A DNA stretch of 64,000 bases, from positions 22,420,743 through 22,484,742 of the forward strand of contig CM055076.1 in the NCBI GenBank assembly GCA_029204045.2, read 5' to 3'. The first letter of the stretch is position 1. Each line of letters starts with the position of its first letter. The position numbers and the translations under genes are program-made. This DNA comes from Tillandsia leiboldiana (lineage: Eukaryota > Streptophyta > Magnoliopsida > Poales > Bromeliaceae). Below are positions 1-9,003 of the stretch, in pieces. Under the pieces are notes generated by a model. That model made no database searches and was not told where the DNA came from. It worked only from the letters and a program-made list of their open reading frames with translations.

Positions 1-574
1 GAGGAGATGGGTGCCATTTCCACCAGGGATGTCAAAGATGAGATCAGATGGAGGTGGGACAAGTCAGGGAGGTTCAGCATCAAGTCACTCTACATTTTCC
101 TACAAGACGGAGGAGTAGAGGACAGACGCTACGTACAACTCTGGAAGATCAGGACTCCTCTCAAAGTTAAGATTTTTGTATGGCTAGTTCTCAAAAAAAA
201 GGGTCCTTACTGCGGACAACCTACTGAAAAGGGGGTGGAGCGGGAAGGGGCGGTGTACTTTCTGCCCAGAAGGGAGCGAGACGGTGGATCACCTCTTCAT
301 GACCTGCCCTTTCTTGAAGGACATTATGTCCGGTTTACTACCGAACAAGTTGATGCTTAGTTCTTGTTCTGAACCGAATAGGCTGTAGGGAGAAGGTATC
401 TGTAAGAGGGGATCTCTCGGGAGGAAGGAACTTGCAACTATTGCTACCACCTGGTGGGTCATTTGTCTCGAAAGGAATAGAATAATTTTTGAATCGAAGA
501 AGCAGAAGGCGAGGCATTTGTTCTCGGAAATTAGGTCCTTGAGAGACATTTGGAATTCTTTCTGCAACCCTTGA
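1..574 (+). pseudogene. LINE ORF2 C-terminal end (zf-RVT domain), frameshifted
   Basis: The frame from position 7 reads like the region just after reverse transcriptase in plant LINEs: a W-x-W-x-x-S-G-x-F-S-x-K-S stretch, then LWKIRTPLKVKIFVWLVL, the hallmark of the zf-RVT zinc-binding domain. Near 200 the similarity moves to another frame. There it continues with L-T-x-D-N-L-L-K-R-G-W, a C-x-x-C pair and E-T-V-D-H-L-F-x-x-C, and ends at TGA 572-574. The open frame to 360 is therefore part real and part out of phase. The fragment starts at the window edge, so the reverse transcriptase and endonuclease should lie to the left if present. In the family this segment helps the protein bind its own RNA during target-primed reverse transcription. 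One frameshift makes this copy non-functional. Confidence 0.8.
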
Positions 575-726
575 GTTTTTTTTCTTTCTTTTTTTTTTTT
601 TTTTTTTTTTTCGCCGCTACGGCGGGCCGAGATCTAGTTGTCTTATTTTGTAGTTAAGTTCATCCACCAAATAAATGAAGCGGTAGCATGCTACCTCGTT
701 CTAAAAAAAAAAAAAAAAAAGAAAAA
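575..726 (+). mobile_element. LINE 3' UTR and poly(A) tail
   Basis: After the stop comes a T-rich run (about 577-611), a short unique segment and an A-run of about 18 bases at 703-720 followed by GAAAAA. A 3' UTR ending in poly(A) on the coding strand is the normal end of a LINE insertion. The target-site duplication cannot be checked because the 5' end is outside the window. Confidence 0.75.
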
Positions 727-1639
727 GTTTAGGCTTTGATATATACCTATGACTATCAATCTGTTAGAGTTGTTTAGTTGCTTAAAGTGAGGATAGAATG
801 TTTGCAAATGCCACCACAAATGTCACCGACTGGTCTATCGCTCTGTGCTGTACAAGAAAGCAATATCTCTCCTTAAGTGTCCATTTAAAACAAAAAAAAA
901 AAAAGGAAAACAACATTTTCTTTGTGGCATGGTTCTTTGTTTGACTTTTCTGCATGGACCCCTACTTTGGCAACATTTGGAAGTGCGGTCTTTTTCATTT
1001 TCATTTAATTTTTAATAACAGGTCATCCAAATTAATAATATTGTTAAACATGATTTGTAGAACTCTACTCTTACTTGATTTAGGAAAACAGATATATCAC
1101 CAATCCAAGAATTTCTTTTAACAATCTTTTTCCCATTCAAGCAGTCCAAGTCTTCCGATCGAGTCAAGGCTTACAAGTCAGGTAGTTCTTTTTCTCTCTA
1201 GTGCGGAAAATTACTCCATCCAGCCGTTGCACCGCGCATGCACTGCATGGACCCTATTATAAATGCCACAAAATTAAGTTCAGTTTTGATGATCATCAAA
1301 AGCTACTGGGCCGAAATTTGTAATTAAGTTGGGTTGGAGGCATATATAGATATGCTTCTTCAGTTTCTTATGGGACCGTACAAATTATATTCAACCAAAT
1401 CAGTAAAATATGCATGAGAATTTAAAGCTTATTGAAACAAGCAATATGGAAATTAGATGTCTCTTTTTATGCCATTAATTAATTTTGTAAACTTAATAAT
1501 TTCTATATAATTAATAGGTTTTCAAGCAAACTTTTGATCTTTTTGGAACATGAATCATTTAGATATTGTAAATATATCTTCAAACTATCATCAAATATTA
1601 ATTGATGTGCATGAATACTTCAGATAAGCCGGTTACCAG
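727..1639. other. AT-rich stretch without recognisable gene
   Basis: No reading frame longer than about 60 codons with recognisable content was seen. It contains A-runs near 890-903 and AT-rich unique sequence. It may be old intergenic DNA or the decayed interior of the copia element that follows; nothing seen decides this. Confidence 0.4.
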
Positions 1640-2216
1640 AGCAACTCTAGACCTGCTCATTGAAAAGCGGTCAAGAGGATCTTTTGATACTTAAAAGGGA
1701 ACCAGTGATCTCATTCTATACTTTCAAGCTGGGTACTTGAGATTGAAAGGAAATAGTGATGCTGATTGGGGCGGCGATAGAGATGAGCGCAGATCCACTT
1801 CAGGCTATGTGTTTATGCTTGGAGGTGGGGCAAATTCATAGTGCAATAAAAAGCAGAGCTGCATTGCCTTATCTACCATGGAGATAGAGTACGTTGCTTG
1901 TTCAACAACTATTTAGGAGGCTGTTTGGCTGAAAAGATTTCTACGGCACCTCAATATTGTGACTTGAGCAAATAAGCTTGTTGAGTTGTTTTCTGACAAC
2001 ATGACTCACCTAGAGTATGTGAAGGACCCCGAGTATCATGGCAGAACCAAGCATATAGACATCCGTTTTCACTACATTCGAGAGATGATTAGGCTAGGCG
2101 AGGTTACCCTTCGACATATTTCCACCACTAGGATAGTGGTTGGTTTGTTGACCAAGCCGATAGCTAATGATATGTTCCTGACCCACGTTAGGAGTTTGGA
2201 TCTTCGCAAGTTTTGA
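1640..2216 (+). pseudogene. COP1 Ty1/copia RNase H remnant with several stops
   Basis: Translation gives a copia reverse transcriptase/RNase H boundary (A-V-K-R-I-x-x-Y-L-K-G-T) followed by RNase H blocks: GNSDADWGGD, R-R-S-T-S-G-Y-V-F, K-K-Q-S-C-I-A-L-S-T, a histidine block GRTKHIDIRFHYIRE and the closing L-L-T-K-P. At least four in-frame stops interrupt it (for example in the Y-L-K-G segment and after G-G-A-N-S), so only the last 76 codons (1986-2216) are open. RNase H degrades the RNA strand of the RNA-DNA hybrid during reverse transcription. No reverse transcriptase core is seen to the left. Confidence 0.85.
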
Positions 2217-2480
2217 TGTATAGACATTATTAATGCTTTTGTATCTTATGTTTTTCTTAATGAAAATACGTAAATATGTTTTTCTTTTATGTGACTGCAT
2301 AATTGATACTAGTAGGCACATATTATGATAAGAAACCAAGCTCTGGTCAGCCCACTCACACGGGTGATTGCCCTGACACTTGAGTGGTGAGCAGGATGAG
2401 TCTAAATAATTAGATTAAACTTTGGTAGTTGTAATATGATTGCTTTGTTTACATACCCTATGAATAAAGTGTTGATATAA
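2217..2480 (+). other. COP1 3' untranslated region, first piece
   Basis: Non-coding sequence following the RNase H stop. It ends in TATAA (2476-2480), the target duplication of the TRIM insertion, and resumes after the second TATAA at 8999-9003. No coding signal. Confidence 0.55.
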
Positions 2481-2657
2481 TGTGACGCCCCACTTCCCAG
2501 GGGATCACCCATCCTAGAACTACTCTAGCTCTAGCACGCTTAACTCTCAAAACCTCTTAGATCTTGCTACCATCCAAAATGCTATAGCCAGGTTAAGAGA
2601 TTTAGTCCTATTATATCATTTATATATAGGACTAATCCAAATTCCGGGGGTGTCACA
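2481..2657 (-). repeat. TRIM-a left LTR
   Basis: 177 bp, beginning TGTGACGCCCCAC and ending GGTGTCACA. The other copy starts at 2880 (second base G to A), is split by GYP1 at 2908, and resumes at 8389-8524 with a few substitutions. The copies share the 'ctctagctctagcacgct' segment and the 'ttatatatagg' segment. Confidence 0.8.
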
Positions 2658-2879
2658 TTCTTCCCCCCTTTAAGCCCTGACGTCCACGTTAGGCTCAAGC
2701 ACACTCACAAGCACCAGGCGATGTGAGACTCGTCTTGCTAGCCTTAGCCGACCTTGTGGGGAGCTGCACTCCACCCACAACGGTCATTAGCCGGGGAGTC
2801 TCGCTCTACCCGCTATATAACCCTGGCTCAGCCGAGACTTATCTCACATTTTCGGTTGGTGAATGGCTCTGATACCAAC

Positions 2880-2907
2880 TATGACGCCCCACTTCCCAGG
2901 GGGTCAC
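2880..2907 (-). repeat. TRIM-a right LTR, first piece (continues at 8389)
   Basis: Copy of the start of the 2481 repeat, cut after GTCAC (2903-2907). The same GTCAC is repeated at 8384-8388 and the remainder of the LTR follows at 8389. This is how the GYP1 insertion point was fixed. Confidence 0.8.
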
Positions 2908-3314
2908 TGATCCGTCGGAGGAGGAGGCAATGTCGCAGCACCTCCCCGATGGATATCTGAAACCCGGATGAGAGAAAAAAAAAGACGAAGAATATATTTG
3001 TAGGTGGAAGAGTTTTCTATTTTTACTCTCTAACTGGGAATGCCTTTACAAGAGCCAATAGACCCTTATTTATAGCCCTTAGGCTTACAAAAGATAAGAA
3101 AAATAATAATTTTATTCTTAACCAAATTAGCTTTATCCAATTTGGTTTAACAACCCGATCCATCTAAAACTATCTCAAATCTTATCCTAACCGAAGTAGT
3201 TGTAACTGCCTCCGCCTTATCCTCAATGGTTGAGACTTATCCGGAGTAGTTGTAACCGTCTCTCCCTATTCTCAATGGTTGAAACTTATCCAGAATTTAG
3301 ATCGTCCCGGATCA
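2908..3314 (-). repeat. GYP1 3' LTR
   Basis: 407 bp with TG...CA ends. A TATA-like motif (CTATAAATA on the - strand) lies near 3064-3074. Same length as the right copy. Confidence 0.9.
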
Positions 3315-3360
3315 TGGGTCACCAAATTTTGAGAGGAACCAGCACCTGCTGGATCTAGAA

Positions 3361-5007
3361 CTACAAGCGAGGAAATTGGGTTTCTCCAGCTTCCCTTGTG
3401 AACCACTTAGCGACACTTGGCTTTTGACCTTTCCGTCCAATACGGAAGGCTTCACGTTCACCTTTGCGTGTCGTTGTGACCTTGCGTTCCAGAATAGTAT
3501 CATCAGCTAGCTGCTCTTTACGTTCTACCACGAGATCCTCCATGGGTGGCAGTACTTCTCCGGGCTCATCGTCTAGCATTGACGGCTCGAAGGACTTCAG
3601 ATTCTCAATATTGACGATCAAATACATGTTCATGTATGCGGGCAGCTCTAGTTGACACGCATTCTCACCAATCTTGCGCACGATCTTGAAAGGTCCATAA
3701 CGGATGGGCTTAAGCTTCTTACCCTCGCCTTTCAAGCGCTCTTTGCTGAGATGGAGCCAGACTAGATCACCCTCTTGGAAGTCGCCTTTCACCCGATGTC
3801 GGTCATGTCGTTCTTTATACTTCTGCTGAGATTTTTGCAGCTGTCGTTCCACTTCGCTATGCACTTTCTGAATACCCTCTAAGAACCGTTGTGCCTTCGC
3901 TATTTCACCTTCTTCCTTGGTGGTCCGCGGTTGCTCGACCGTGAACGACAAGTCGAAAGGGCTGGGGGGTAAGTAACCTAAGCACACCTCAAAGGGAGAT
4001 TTGCCAGTGGAACTGTGTATAGCTCGATTGAAGGCGAACTGCAGGTACGGAAGGCTCTCGTCCCAAGTCTTGGGATGTCGAGCGTTATCTCCTCGCAGCA
4101 GATGTACAACTGTCCGGTTGACCACTTCTGTTTGCCCATCGGTTTGAGGATGGAAAGCCGTACTCCGTTGTAGCTTTGTGTCCATCATGGACCACAAGGA
4201 TCGCCAAAAGTTGCTTAGAAAACGGCTGTCACGGTCAGATACAATTGAGCTTGGTAGCCCAAAATGTGTCCAAACGTGTTGGAAGAACAGCCGAGCTGTT
4301 TCCTCGCCGGTGATTGTCTTCTTGCACGGCACAAGTGCTATCATTTTGGAGAACCGATCGACCACCACATAAAGATAGTCGTGTCCCCGTCGGGTCCTCG
4401 GAAGGCCTCCTAAGAAGTCCATGGAGATACTTTCCCAAGGACGAGTCGGCACTGGAAGAGGAGTGTAGAGGCCCACCTTTCGATTAGCGGGTTTGGATGT
4501 GCAGCACAAAACGCATCCCTTCACAAATTGTGCCACATCGTTTTGCATGTGAGGCCAATAGACATAGCGCTGGAGATTCTGCAAGGTTTTGTTCACCCCA
4601 AAGTGACCTGCTACCTTCGAGGTATGGGCTTCTCGGATCCACCGTGCTCGATTACCATCTCTAGGCACACATAGTAGTGCACCTTTGTACAGTAGACCTT
4701 CTTGCAAGGCAAACTCGATAGGTTGTCCTGCTTCGATGTCGGCCAACGCCATTCGAAAATCTGAGTTTTCTGTATACAAACTGGCATAGTCATGAAAATT
4801 TGGCTGAATCTGCATTAATGTCGTCAAGCAAAGTGCTGCCACCGGTGGTCGTGATAGCATATCAGCCAGCTTGTTGTGAGCACCTTTCTTGTACTTGATC
4901 ACCAGATTGAACTGCTGTAAATACGTCATCCACTTCATGTGCCGCGCCTGTTGCAATTTGGATTGCGTTTGGAGATATTGTAGTGGGCGGTGGTCTGTGT
5001 GCACCAC
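3361..5007 (-). CDS. GYP1 pol, C-terminal part: RNase H end, integrase, chromodomain-like tail
   Basis: The frame opens inside RNase H (H-T-D-H-R-P-L-Q, then H-N-K-L-A-D-M-L-S-R). The integrase follows: an H-x4-H pair with C-V-L-C (zinc-binding HHCC domain), then the catalytic core with D in YVVVDRFSKM, D in V-S-D-R-D-S-R-F and E in DGQTEVVNRT, so the DDE triad is complete. The tail (R-Y-G-P-F-K-I-V, then D-T-I-L-E-R-K-V-T-T-T-R-K-G, then A-K-W-F-T-R-E) resembles the C-terminal region of some chromoviruses and may be a divergent chromodomain; this is inference. Integrase inserts the cDNA into the host genome. The apparent start is not genuine: the same frame continues rightward across TGA at 5032-5034. 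Confidence 0.88.
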   Translation of the reverse strand: MVHTDHRPLQYLQTQSKLQQARHMKWMTYLQQFNLVIKYKKGAHNKLADMLSRPPVAALCLTTLMQIQPNFHDYASLYTENSDFRMALADIEAGQPIEFALQEGLLYKGALLCVPRDGNRARWIREAHTSKVAGHFGVNKTLQNLQRYVYWPHMQNDVAQFVKGCVLCCTSKPANRKVGLYTPLPVPTRPWESISMDFLGGLPRTRRGHDYLYVVVDRFSKMIALVPCKKTITGEETARLFFQHVWTHFGLPSSIVSDRDSRFLSNFWRSLWSMMDTKLQRSTAFHPQTDGQTEVVNRTVVHLLRGDNARHPKTWDESLPYLQFAFNRAIHSSTGKSPFEVCLGYLPPSPFDLSFTVEQPRTTKEEGEIAKAQRFLEGIQKVHSEVERQLQKSQQKYKERHDRHRVKGDFQEGDLVWLHLSKERLKGEGKKLKPIRYGPFKIVRKIGENACQLELPAYMNMYLIVNIENLKSFEPSMLDDEPGEVLPPMEDLVVERKEQLADDTILERKVTTTRKGEREAFRIGRKGQKPSVAKWFTREAGETQFPRL

Positions 5008-5031
5008 TGTCTCCTTGCCTAGGAGGTAGAT

Positions 5032-6366
5032 TCACCAATGCTTTACTGCCTGGTGTAGTGCCAAGAGTTCCTTGTCGTAAGTCGGGTAGTTCTTTTGAGC
5101 TCCTTGAAACATCTCGAAGTAGTATGCCACAGGCCGACCGTCTTGCATCAAGACAACCCCCATAGCATATCCCGACGTGTCCACCTCCAACTCGAAAGGT
5201 CGTTGCAGATTTGGTAGGGCAAGGACAGGCGCCTCGCATATCTTCCGTTGCAAAAGTCGAAATGTGTCCTTATGTTTCGAACTCCATTCGAATTTTTGGT
5301 TGGCTTTTGTTAGTGCATGTAGAGGGGCAGCTAGGACAGAAAAATGCCGGATAAACTTTCGGACATATTGACAAGCGCCCATGAAGCTCCGTACTTTCGT
5401 CATATTTTTGGGCCGAGGCCACTCCTTGATGGCCCTGACCTTGTCTGGGTCGATCTGAAGCTCGCCGCCGCCCACCACGAACCCGAGGTACACCAGGCTT
5501 TGCTTGCCAAACTCACACTTTTTAGGGTTTAAACAGAGCTGGTGTTCCTTGAGCAGTATGAAAATCTTCTCGACATGGGCCAGATGCTCCTCCCACGATG
5601 GACTGTACATGAGGATGTCGTCAAGGTAGACGATCACGAAGTCATCAAGAAAGGGGCGTAGAATGTCGTTCATCAGCCGCATAAAAGTGGCCGGTGCGTT
5701 GCAAAGGCCGAACGGCATGACGAGCCATTCAAACAGGCCTTGTCGCGTCTTGAATGTGGTCATCCAGGTGTCATCCTCTCGGACTCGAACCTGATGATAG
5801 CCTGACTTCAGGTCCAGTTTGGTGAAGTAGCGAGCATGCTTCAATTGGTCCAAGAGATCATCGATCCGCGACAAGGGGTACCGATTCTTGATGGTTATTT
5901 TGTTGAGGGCGCGGTAGTCGATACACATTCGCCACCCGCCATCTTTCTTTGGCACCAACACGATCGGGGAGCCACAGGGGGAGCTACTCGGTTTGATAGC
6001 ACCACTCTCGAGTAACTCGGTCACCTGTCGCTTTATCTCCTCATTCTTCATTACCGAGTTTCGGTACATGCCGAGATTCGGTAACGGAGCGCCGCTGATC
6101 AATTGGATTTCATGTTCCACGGTTCGCTTTGGTGGCAATCCCTGGACTTCTTGCAACAGATCCTGATGCTCGCCTATCAGCCTCGCGACGTCATCCGTTC
6201 TCTCTTTGCATGCTAGGCTCAATACCTTGCTGTTTGCCTCCTCTGATTCAACTGGCTGAATGACCAGTAAGGCAAACTTTTGACAGGCATTGATCATCCT
6301 CTTGGCCTGGCAAGCGGTTACTAGGTCTACAGTTGTTGTTGTTGACAGTGGCTCTGTGATGAACAA
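5032..6366 (-). CDS. GYP1 pol, reverse transcriptase and RNase H start
   Basis: About 444 codons with Ty3/gypsy reverse transcriptase blocks in order: PLPNLGMYR, GSPIVLVPKKDGGWRMCIDY, FTKLDLKSGYHQVRV, VMPFGLCNAPATFM, the catalytic YLDD (about 5616-5630) and YLGFVV. RNase H starts at F-E-L-E-V-D-T-S-G. The frame stops at TGA 5032-5034, where relatives carry an arginine; the stop fits CGA to TGA at a CpG. Eight codons later the next open stretch continues in the same frame. On the other side it is separated from the protease by TAA at 6397-6399, again in the same frame. Confidence 0.9.
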   Translation of the reverse strand: MFITEPLSTTTTVDLVTACQAKRMINACQKFALLVIQPVESEEANSKVLSLACKERTDDVARLIGEHQDLLQEVQGLPPKRTVEHEIQLISGAPLPNLGMYRNSVMKNEEIKRQVTELLESGAIKPSSSPCGSPIVLVPKKDGGWRMCIDYRALNKITIKNRYPLSRIDDLLDQLKHARYFTKLDLKSGYHQVRVREDDTWMTTFKTRQGLFEWLVMPFGLCNAPATFMRLMNDILRPFLDDFVIVYLDDILMYSPSWEEHLAHVEKIFILLKEHQLCLNPKKCEFGKQSLVYLGFVVGGGELQIDPDKVRAIKEWPRPKNMTKVRSFMGACQYVRKFIRHFSVLAAPLHALTKANQKFEWSSKHKDTFRLLQRKICEAPVLALPNLQRPFELEVDTSGYAMGVVLMQDGRPVAYYFEMFQGAQKNYPTYDKELLALHQAVKHW

Positions 6367-6396
6367 AAACTTTTGTCCATCCTTAATGAATTGATA

Positions 6397-6720
6397 TTAA
6401 TAAGGGCGACGGAAGAAGATAGCGTCGCGGTCCCATAGGTAGGGACTGCCGAAGATGATGTTGCAAATGTTCAGCGGCACAACCTCGCACACCATTTCAT
6501 CAATATAGATGCCAGTCACTGCAAACTTCAATTTGCACTGGCGATCGATCTTCATCTCGATATTGCTGTTGATCCACCCCAATGGATATGGGTGTGGGTG
6601 TGGTGTAGTCGACAAACCCAGTTTTTGAACTAGGTTCTCTGAGATCAAGTTCTTTTGGCTGCCGGGATCGATAATAGCATCGATCACCTCATTCTTGACT
6701 TGAACTCGAAAAGTGAACAA
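6397..6720 (-). CDS. GYP1 aspartic protease
   Basis: About 107 codons. The active-site block reads I-D-P-G-S-Q-K-N-L-I-S; most retroelement proteases have D-S/T-G at this place, so the catalytic Asp is kept but the next residue is Pro. Later blocks (MVCEVVPLNICNIIFGSPYL, where relatives read L-G-x-P-W-L) are typical of retropepsin-like folds. It would cut the Gag-Pol precursor. It shares one frame with gag (stop TAA 6763-6765) and reverse transcriptase (stop TAA 6397-6399). Whether the Pro affects activity cannot be told from sequence. Confidence 0.82.
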   Translation of the reverse strand: MFTFRVQVKNEVIDAIIDPGSQKNLISENLVQKLGLSTTPHPHPYPLGWINSNIEMKIDRQCKLKFAVTGIYIDEMVCEVVPLNICNIIFGSPYLWDRDAIFFRRPY

Positions 6721-6762
6721 CTCCTCTCTCTTATCAGTCGGATTTGGCGGGCACAGGCTTGT

Positions 6763-7947
6763 TTACTTCGGCATAGCCATCAGAGACAAGCTAGTGGCTG
6801 CTTGATCAATCCGTCCGATTAAGGTAGGAGCATCACTTGTCGATGCTGCCATTGTCGTTGTCGTTGCTGTTGTGCGTCTGCCACGATCGTCCTTCTTCTT
6901 CGGTCTCAACTCTGGATGGAGCTTCCAACATTGATCCTTGACATGTCCTGTGATTTTACAATGATCACAGTACAAATCAGGATAAGAGGGGCCCTTTTTT
7001 TTGGCCTTTTTGAAGCCCTTGGCAGACTCCCTAGAGGGCTTCTCTTCGCGAGACAGTTTATTTTTTCGCTCGATCGCCATGGCCGTTTGGCTTGCCGAGG
7101 CGATATCACGAACACCGTAGAGACGGAGCTCATCATTGATACGCTCCTGTAGGCCGGCAGTGAATTTGCGAAAAATTTGCGGATCGTCAAGGGAGATGCC
7201 AAGCGCCAATGCTTGGCGCCGGAAGTCGGTGGTGTAGTCCTGCACAGTCTGGTCGCGCCTTTGGCGCAGGACATGCCAGCGCTTCCATCGCTCTTCTTCA
7301 TACCCCATAGGGTAGAATTCCTGGTGGATCAACCGTTTAAACTGACTCCAGGTAAAATCCTCATTGGTGGAAGTTTGGAGAATGGCCTTCCACCAAGTCA
7401 ATGCATGACCTATAAGTTTTAGTTTTGCGAAAATTACCTTGTTCGCGCTACTATAGTTGTAGAGGTCGAAGTACGTCTCCAGTTGGTCGAGCCAGGCGTC
7501 CAATTTTTCAGCGTCGACAGTGCCGTCGTAGTTGGGGATCTCGATCTTGGCCTCAACCTTGAACGGTTGTGACCTTCCTTCTGCAAGCGACGGAGCGATG
7601 CTTCCGTCATCGTCAGAGTCGTCGTCGTCTCGCGCACCCAAGGTACCATCGGCAGCGCCCTTCATCGGCATCACATGCGCCTTTGGAGGAGTTCCTGAGA
7701 GTCGACCGCTCTTCTCCACCGGTATTGCCGATGGTGCTGCAGATTGGGCCTTGATCCAATCTAAGGCGGTCTTCATGTCGTCAGACAACGTCGCAACTTT
7801 GGCGGCAATGTCGACCGGTGTCGTTATCTGCTTGTCTGCAGACATGGTCGGCGGGTTCTTCGTTTTCCTCGTCGATAGCCTGCGGAAGATGTTGAGGACG
7901 GAGAGTTGTTCGCTGGTAGTTTTGTAGACGCTTTTGGTTCGCACCAT
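6763..7947 (-). CDS. GYP1 Gag
   Basis: 394 codons, starting at ATG 7945-7947, just 15 bases inside the primer site. A later Met near 7846 is a possible alternative start. The central part is a plant retrotransposon gag domain (IPNYDGTVDAEKLDAWLDQL, then A-L-T-W-W-K, then F-K-R-L-I-H-Q-E-F-Y-P, then R-R-Q-A-L-A-L-G-I). Near the C-terminus is one zinc knuckle, CDHCKITGHVKDQC (C-x2-C-x4-H-x4-C), after a lysine-rich stretch. Gag forms the particle and the knuckle binds the element RNA. It ends at TAA 6763-6765, in the same frame as the protease that follows. Confidence 0.9.
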   Translation of the reverse strand: MVRTKSVYKTTSEQLSVLNIFRRLSTRKTKNPPTMSADKQITTPVDIAAKVATLSDDMKTALDWIKAQSAAPSAIPVEKSGRLSGTPPKAHVMPMKGAADGTLGARDDDDSDDDGSIAPSLAEGRSQPFKVEAKIEIPNYDGTVDAEKLDAWLDQLETYFDLYNYSSANKVIFAKLKLIGHALTWWKAILQTSTNEDFTWSQFKRLIHQEFYPMGYEEERWKRWHVLRQRRDQTVQDYTTDFRRQALALGISLDDPQIFRKFTAGLQERINDELRLYGVRDIASASQTAMAIERKNKLSREEKPSRESAKGFKKAKKKGPSYPDLYCDHCKITGHVKDQCWKLHPELRPKKKDDRGRRTTATTTTMAASTSDAPTLIGRIDQAATSLSLMAMPK

Positions 7948-7962
7948 ACTCCAGGATTTGGC

Positions 7963-7974
7963 GCTCTGATACCA
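7963..7974 (-). promoter_or_regulatory. GYP1 primer-binding site (initiator tRNA-Met)
   Basis: TGGTATCAGAGC on the - strand, two bases inside the 5' LTR (7977). It matches the sequence complementary to the 3' end of plant initiator tRNA-Met, the usual primer for minus-strand cDNA in these families. Confidence 0.9.
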
Positions 7975-7976
7975 CT

Positions 7977-8383
7977 TGATCCGTCGGAGGAGGAGGCAAT
8001 GTCGCAGCGCCTCCCCGATGGATATCTGAAACCCGGATGAGAGAAAAAAGAAGACGAAGAATATATTTGTAGGTGGAAGAGATTTTTATTTTTACTCTCT
8101 AACTGGGAATGCCTTTACAAGAGCCAATAGACCCCTATTTATAGCCCTTAGGCTTACAAAAGATAAGAAAAATAATAATTTTATTCTTAACCAAATTGGC
8201 TTTATCCAATTTGGTTTGACAACCCGATCCATCTAAAACTATCTCGATCCTTATCCTAACCGAAGTAGTTGTAACTACCTCCGCCTTATCCTTAATGGTT
8301 GAGACTTATCCGGAGTAGTTGTAACCATCTCTCCCTATTCTCAATGGTTGAAACTTATCCAGAATTTAGATCGTCCCGGATCA
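7977..8383 (-). repeat. GYP1 5' LTR
   Basis: 407 bp partner of 2908-3314, with a TATA-like box on the - strand at 8135-8144 (CTATAAATAG) that would drive leftward transcription through gag-pol. Flanked on the right by the target duplication GTCAC (8384-8388). Confidence 0.9.
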
Positions 8384-8388
8384 GTCAC

Positions 8389-8524
8389 CCATCTTAGAAC
8401 TACTCTAGCTCTAGCACGCTTAACTCTCATAACCTCTTGGATCTTGCTACCATCCAAAATGGTATAGCCGGGTTAAGAGATTTAGTCCTATTATATCATT
8501 TATATATAGGACTAATCCAAATTC
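8389..8524 (-). repeat. TRIM-a right LTR, second piece
   Basis: Continues the repeat interrupted at 2907. It stops at 'aattc', where TRIM-b begins; the expected GGGGGTGTCACA end is missing here and an equivalent end (GGGGGGCGTCACA) is found only at the end of TRIM-b. Confidence 0.7.
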
Positions 8525-8998
8525 CGTAACGACCCGGCCCACTAGCAATAATAACTCGTTGGGCCCAAACAACAACCCAAAATGCTTAAGCCCAGTTATT
8601 ATTACTAGTGTCCATGTCTCATATAAACCCAATCACAATTCCATCCACATCCGATGTGGGACTATTGGGGGCGTCACAGACTCCCCCCCGTTTAGGCCTG
8701 ACGTCCTCGTCAGCCCAAACACACACACAGCAGTCCAAGATCACCAGGCGATGTGAGACTCGTCTCGCTAGCCCTGTCATCTAGACCCAGACTCAGCCGA
8801 GACTTGCCATACACTTCCGGCTGGTTATTGGCTCTGATACCAAATGTAATGACCCGCCCACTAGCAATAATAACTCGTTGGGCCCAAACCACAACCCAAA
8901 ATGCTTAAGCCCAGTTATTATTACTAGTGTCCATATCTCATATAAACCCAATCACAATTCCATCCACATCCGATGTGGGACTATTGGGGGGCGTCACA
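8525..8998 (-). mobile_element. TRIM-b: 474 bp miniature LTR element
   Basis: Two 154 bp repeats (8525-8678, 8845-8998) with nearly the same sequence surround a 166 bp interior. The right copy begins TGTAATGACCCG; the left begins CGTAACGACCCG, a TG to CG change. The interior has a C-run (polypurine tract on the - strand) beside the left copy and the primer site GGCTCTGATACCA on the right. No coding capacity. Confidence 0.82.
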
Positions 8999-9003
8999 TA
9001 TAA

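Larger units (their letters stand above)
2908..8383 (-). mobile_element. GYP1: near-complete Ty3/gypsy element, 5476 bp
   Basis: Both LTRs are 407 bp (2908-3314, 7977-8383), begin TGATCC and end GGATCA, and differ at roughly a dozen positions by eye (about 97% identical). GTCAC flanks both ends (2903-2907, 8384-8388). The primer site TGGTATCAGAGC lies on the - strand at 7963-7974, next to the right (5') LTR. Gag, protease, reverse transcriptase, RNase H and integrase follow in one - strand frame broken by three stops. No obvious polypurine tract is visible next to 3314. Confidence 0.93.
2481..8998 (-). mobile_element. Composite TRIM insertion (TRIM-a and TRIM-b), split by GYP1
   Basis: Two miniature LTR elements lie side by side. 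TRIM-a has LTRs at 2481-2657 and 2880-2907 + 8389-8524; TRIM-b has LTRs at 8525-8678 and 8845-8998. Each has a short non-coding interior with an initiator-Met primer site on the - strand (GGCTCTGATACCA near 2865-2877 and 8830-8842), and a C-run near the left LTR that reads as a polypurine tract on the - strand. The pair is flanked by TATAA on both sides, so it behaves as one insertion. TRIMs encode no protein and depend on other elements. Confidence 0.8.

Noticed and set aside
7532..7927. 131-codon + strand frame opposite GYP1 Gag
   Set aside because: Shadow of the Gag frame on the other strand. The - strand frame has the zinc knuckle and gag domain.
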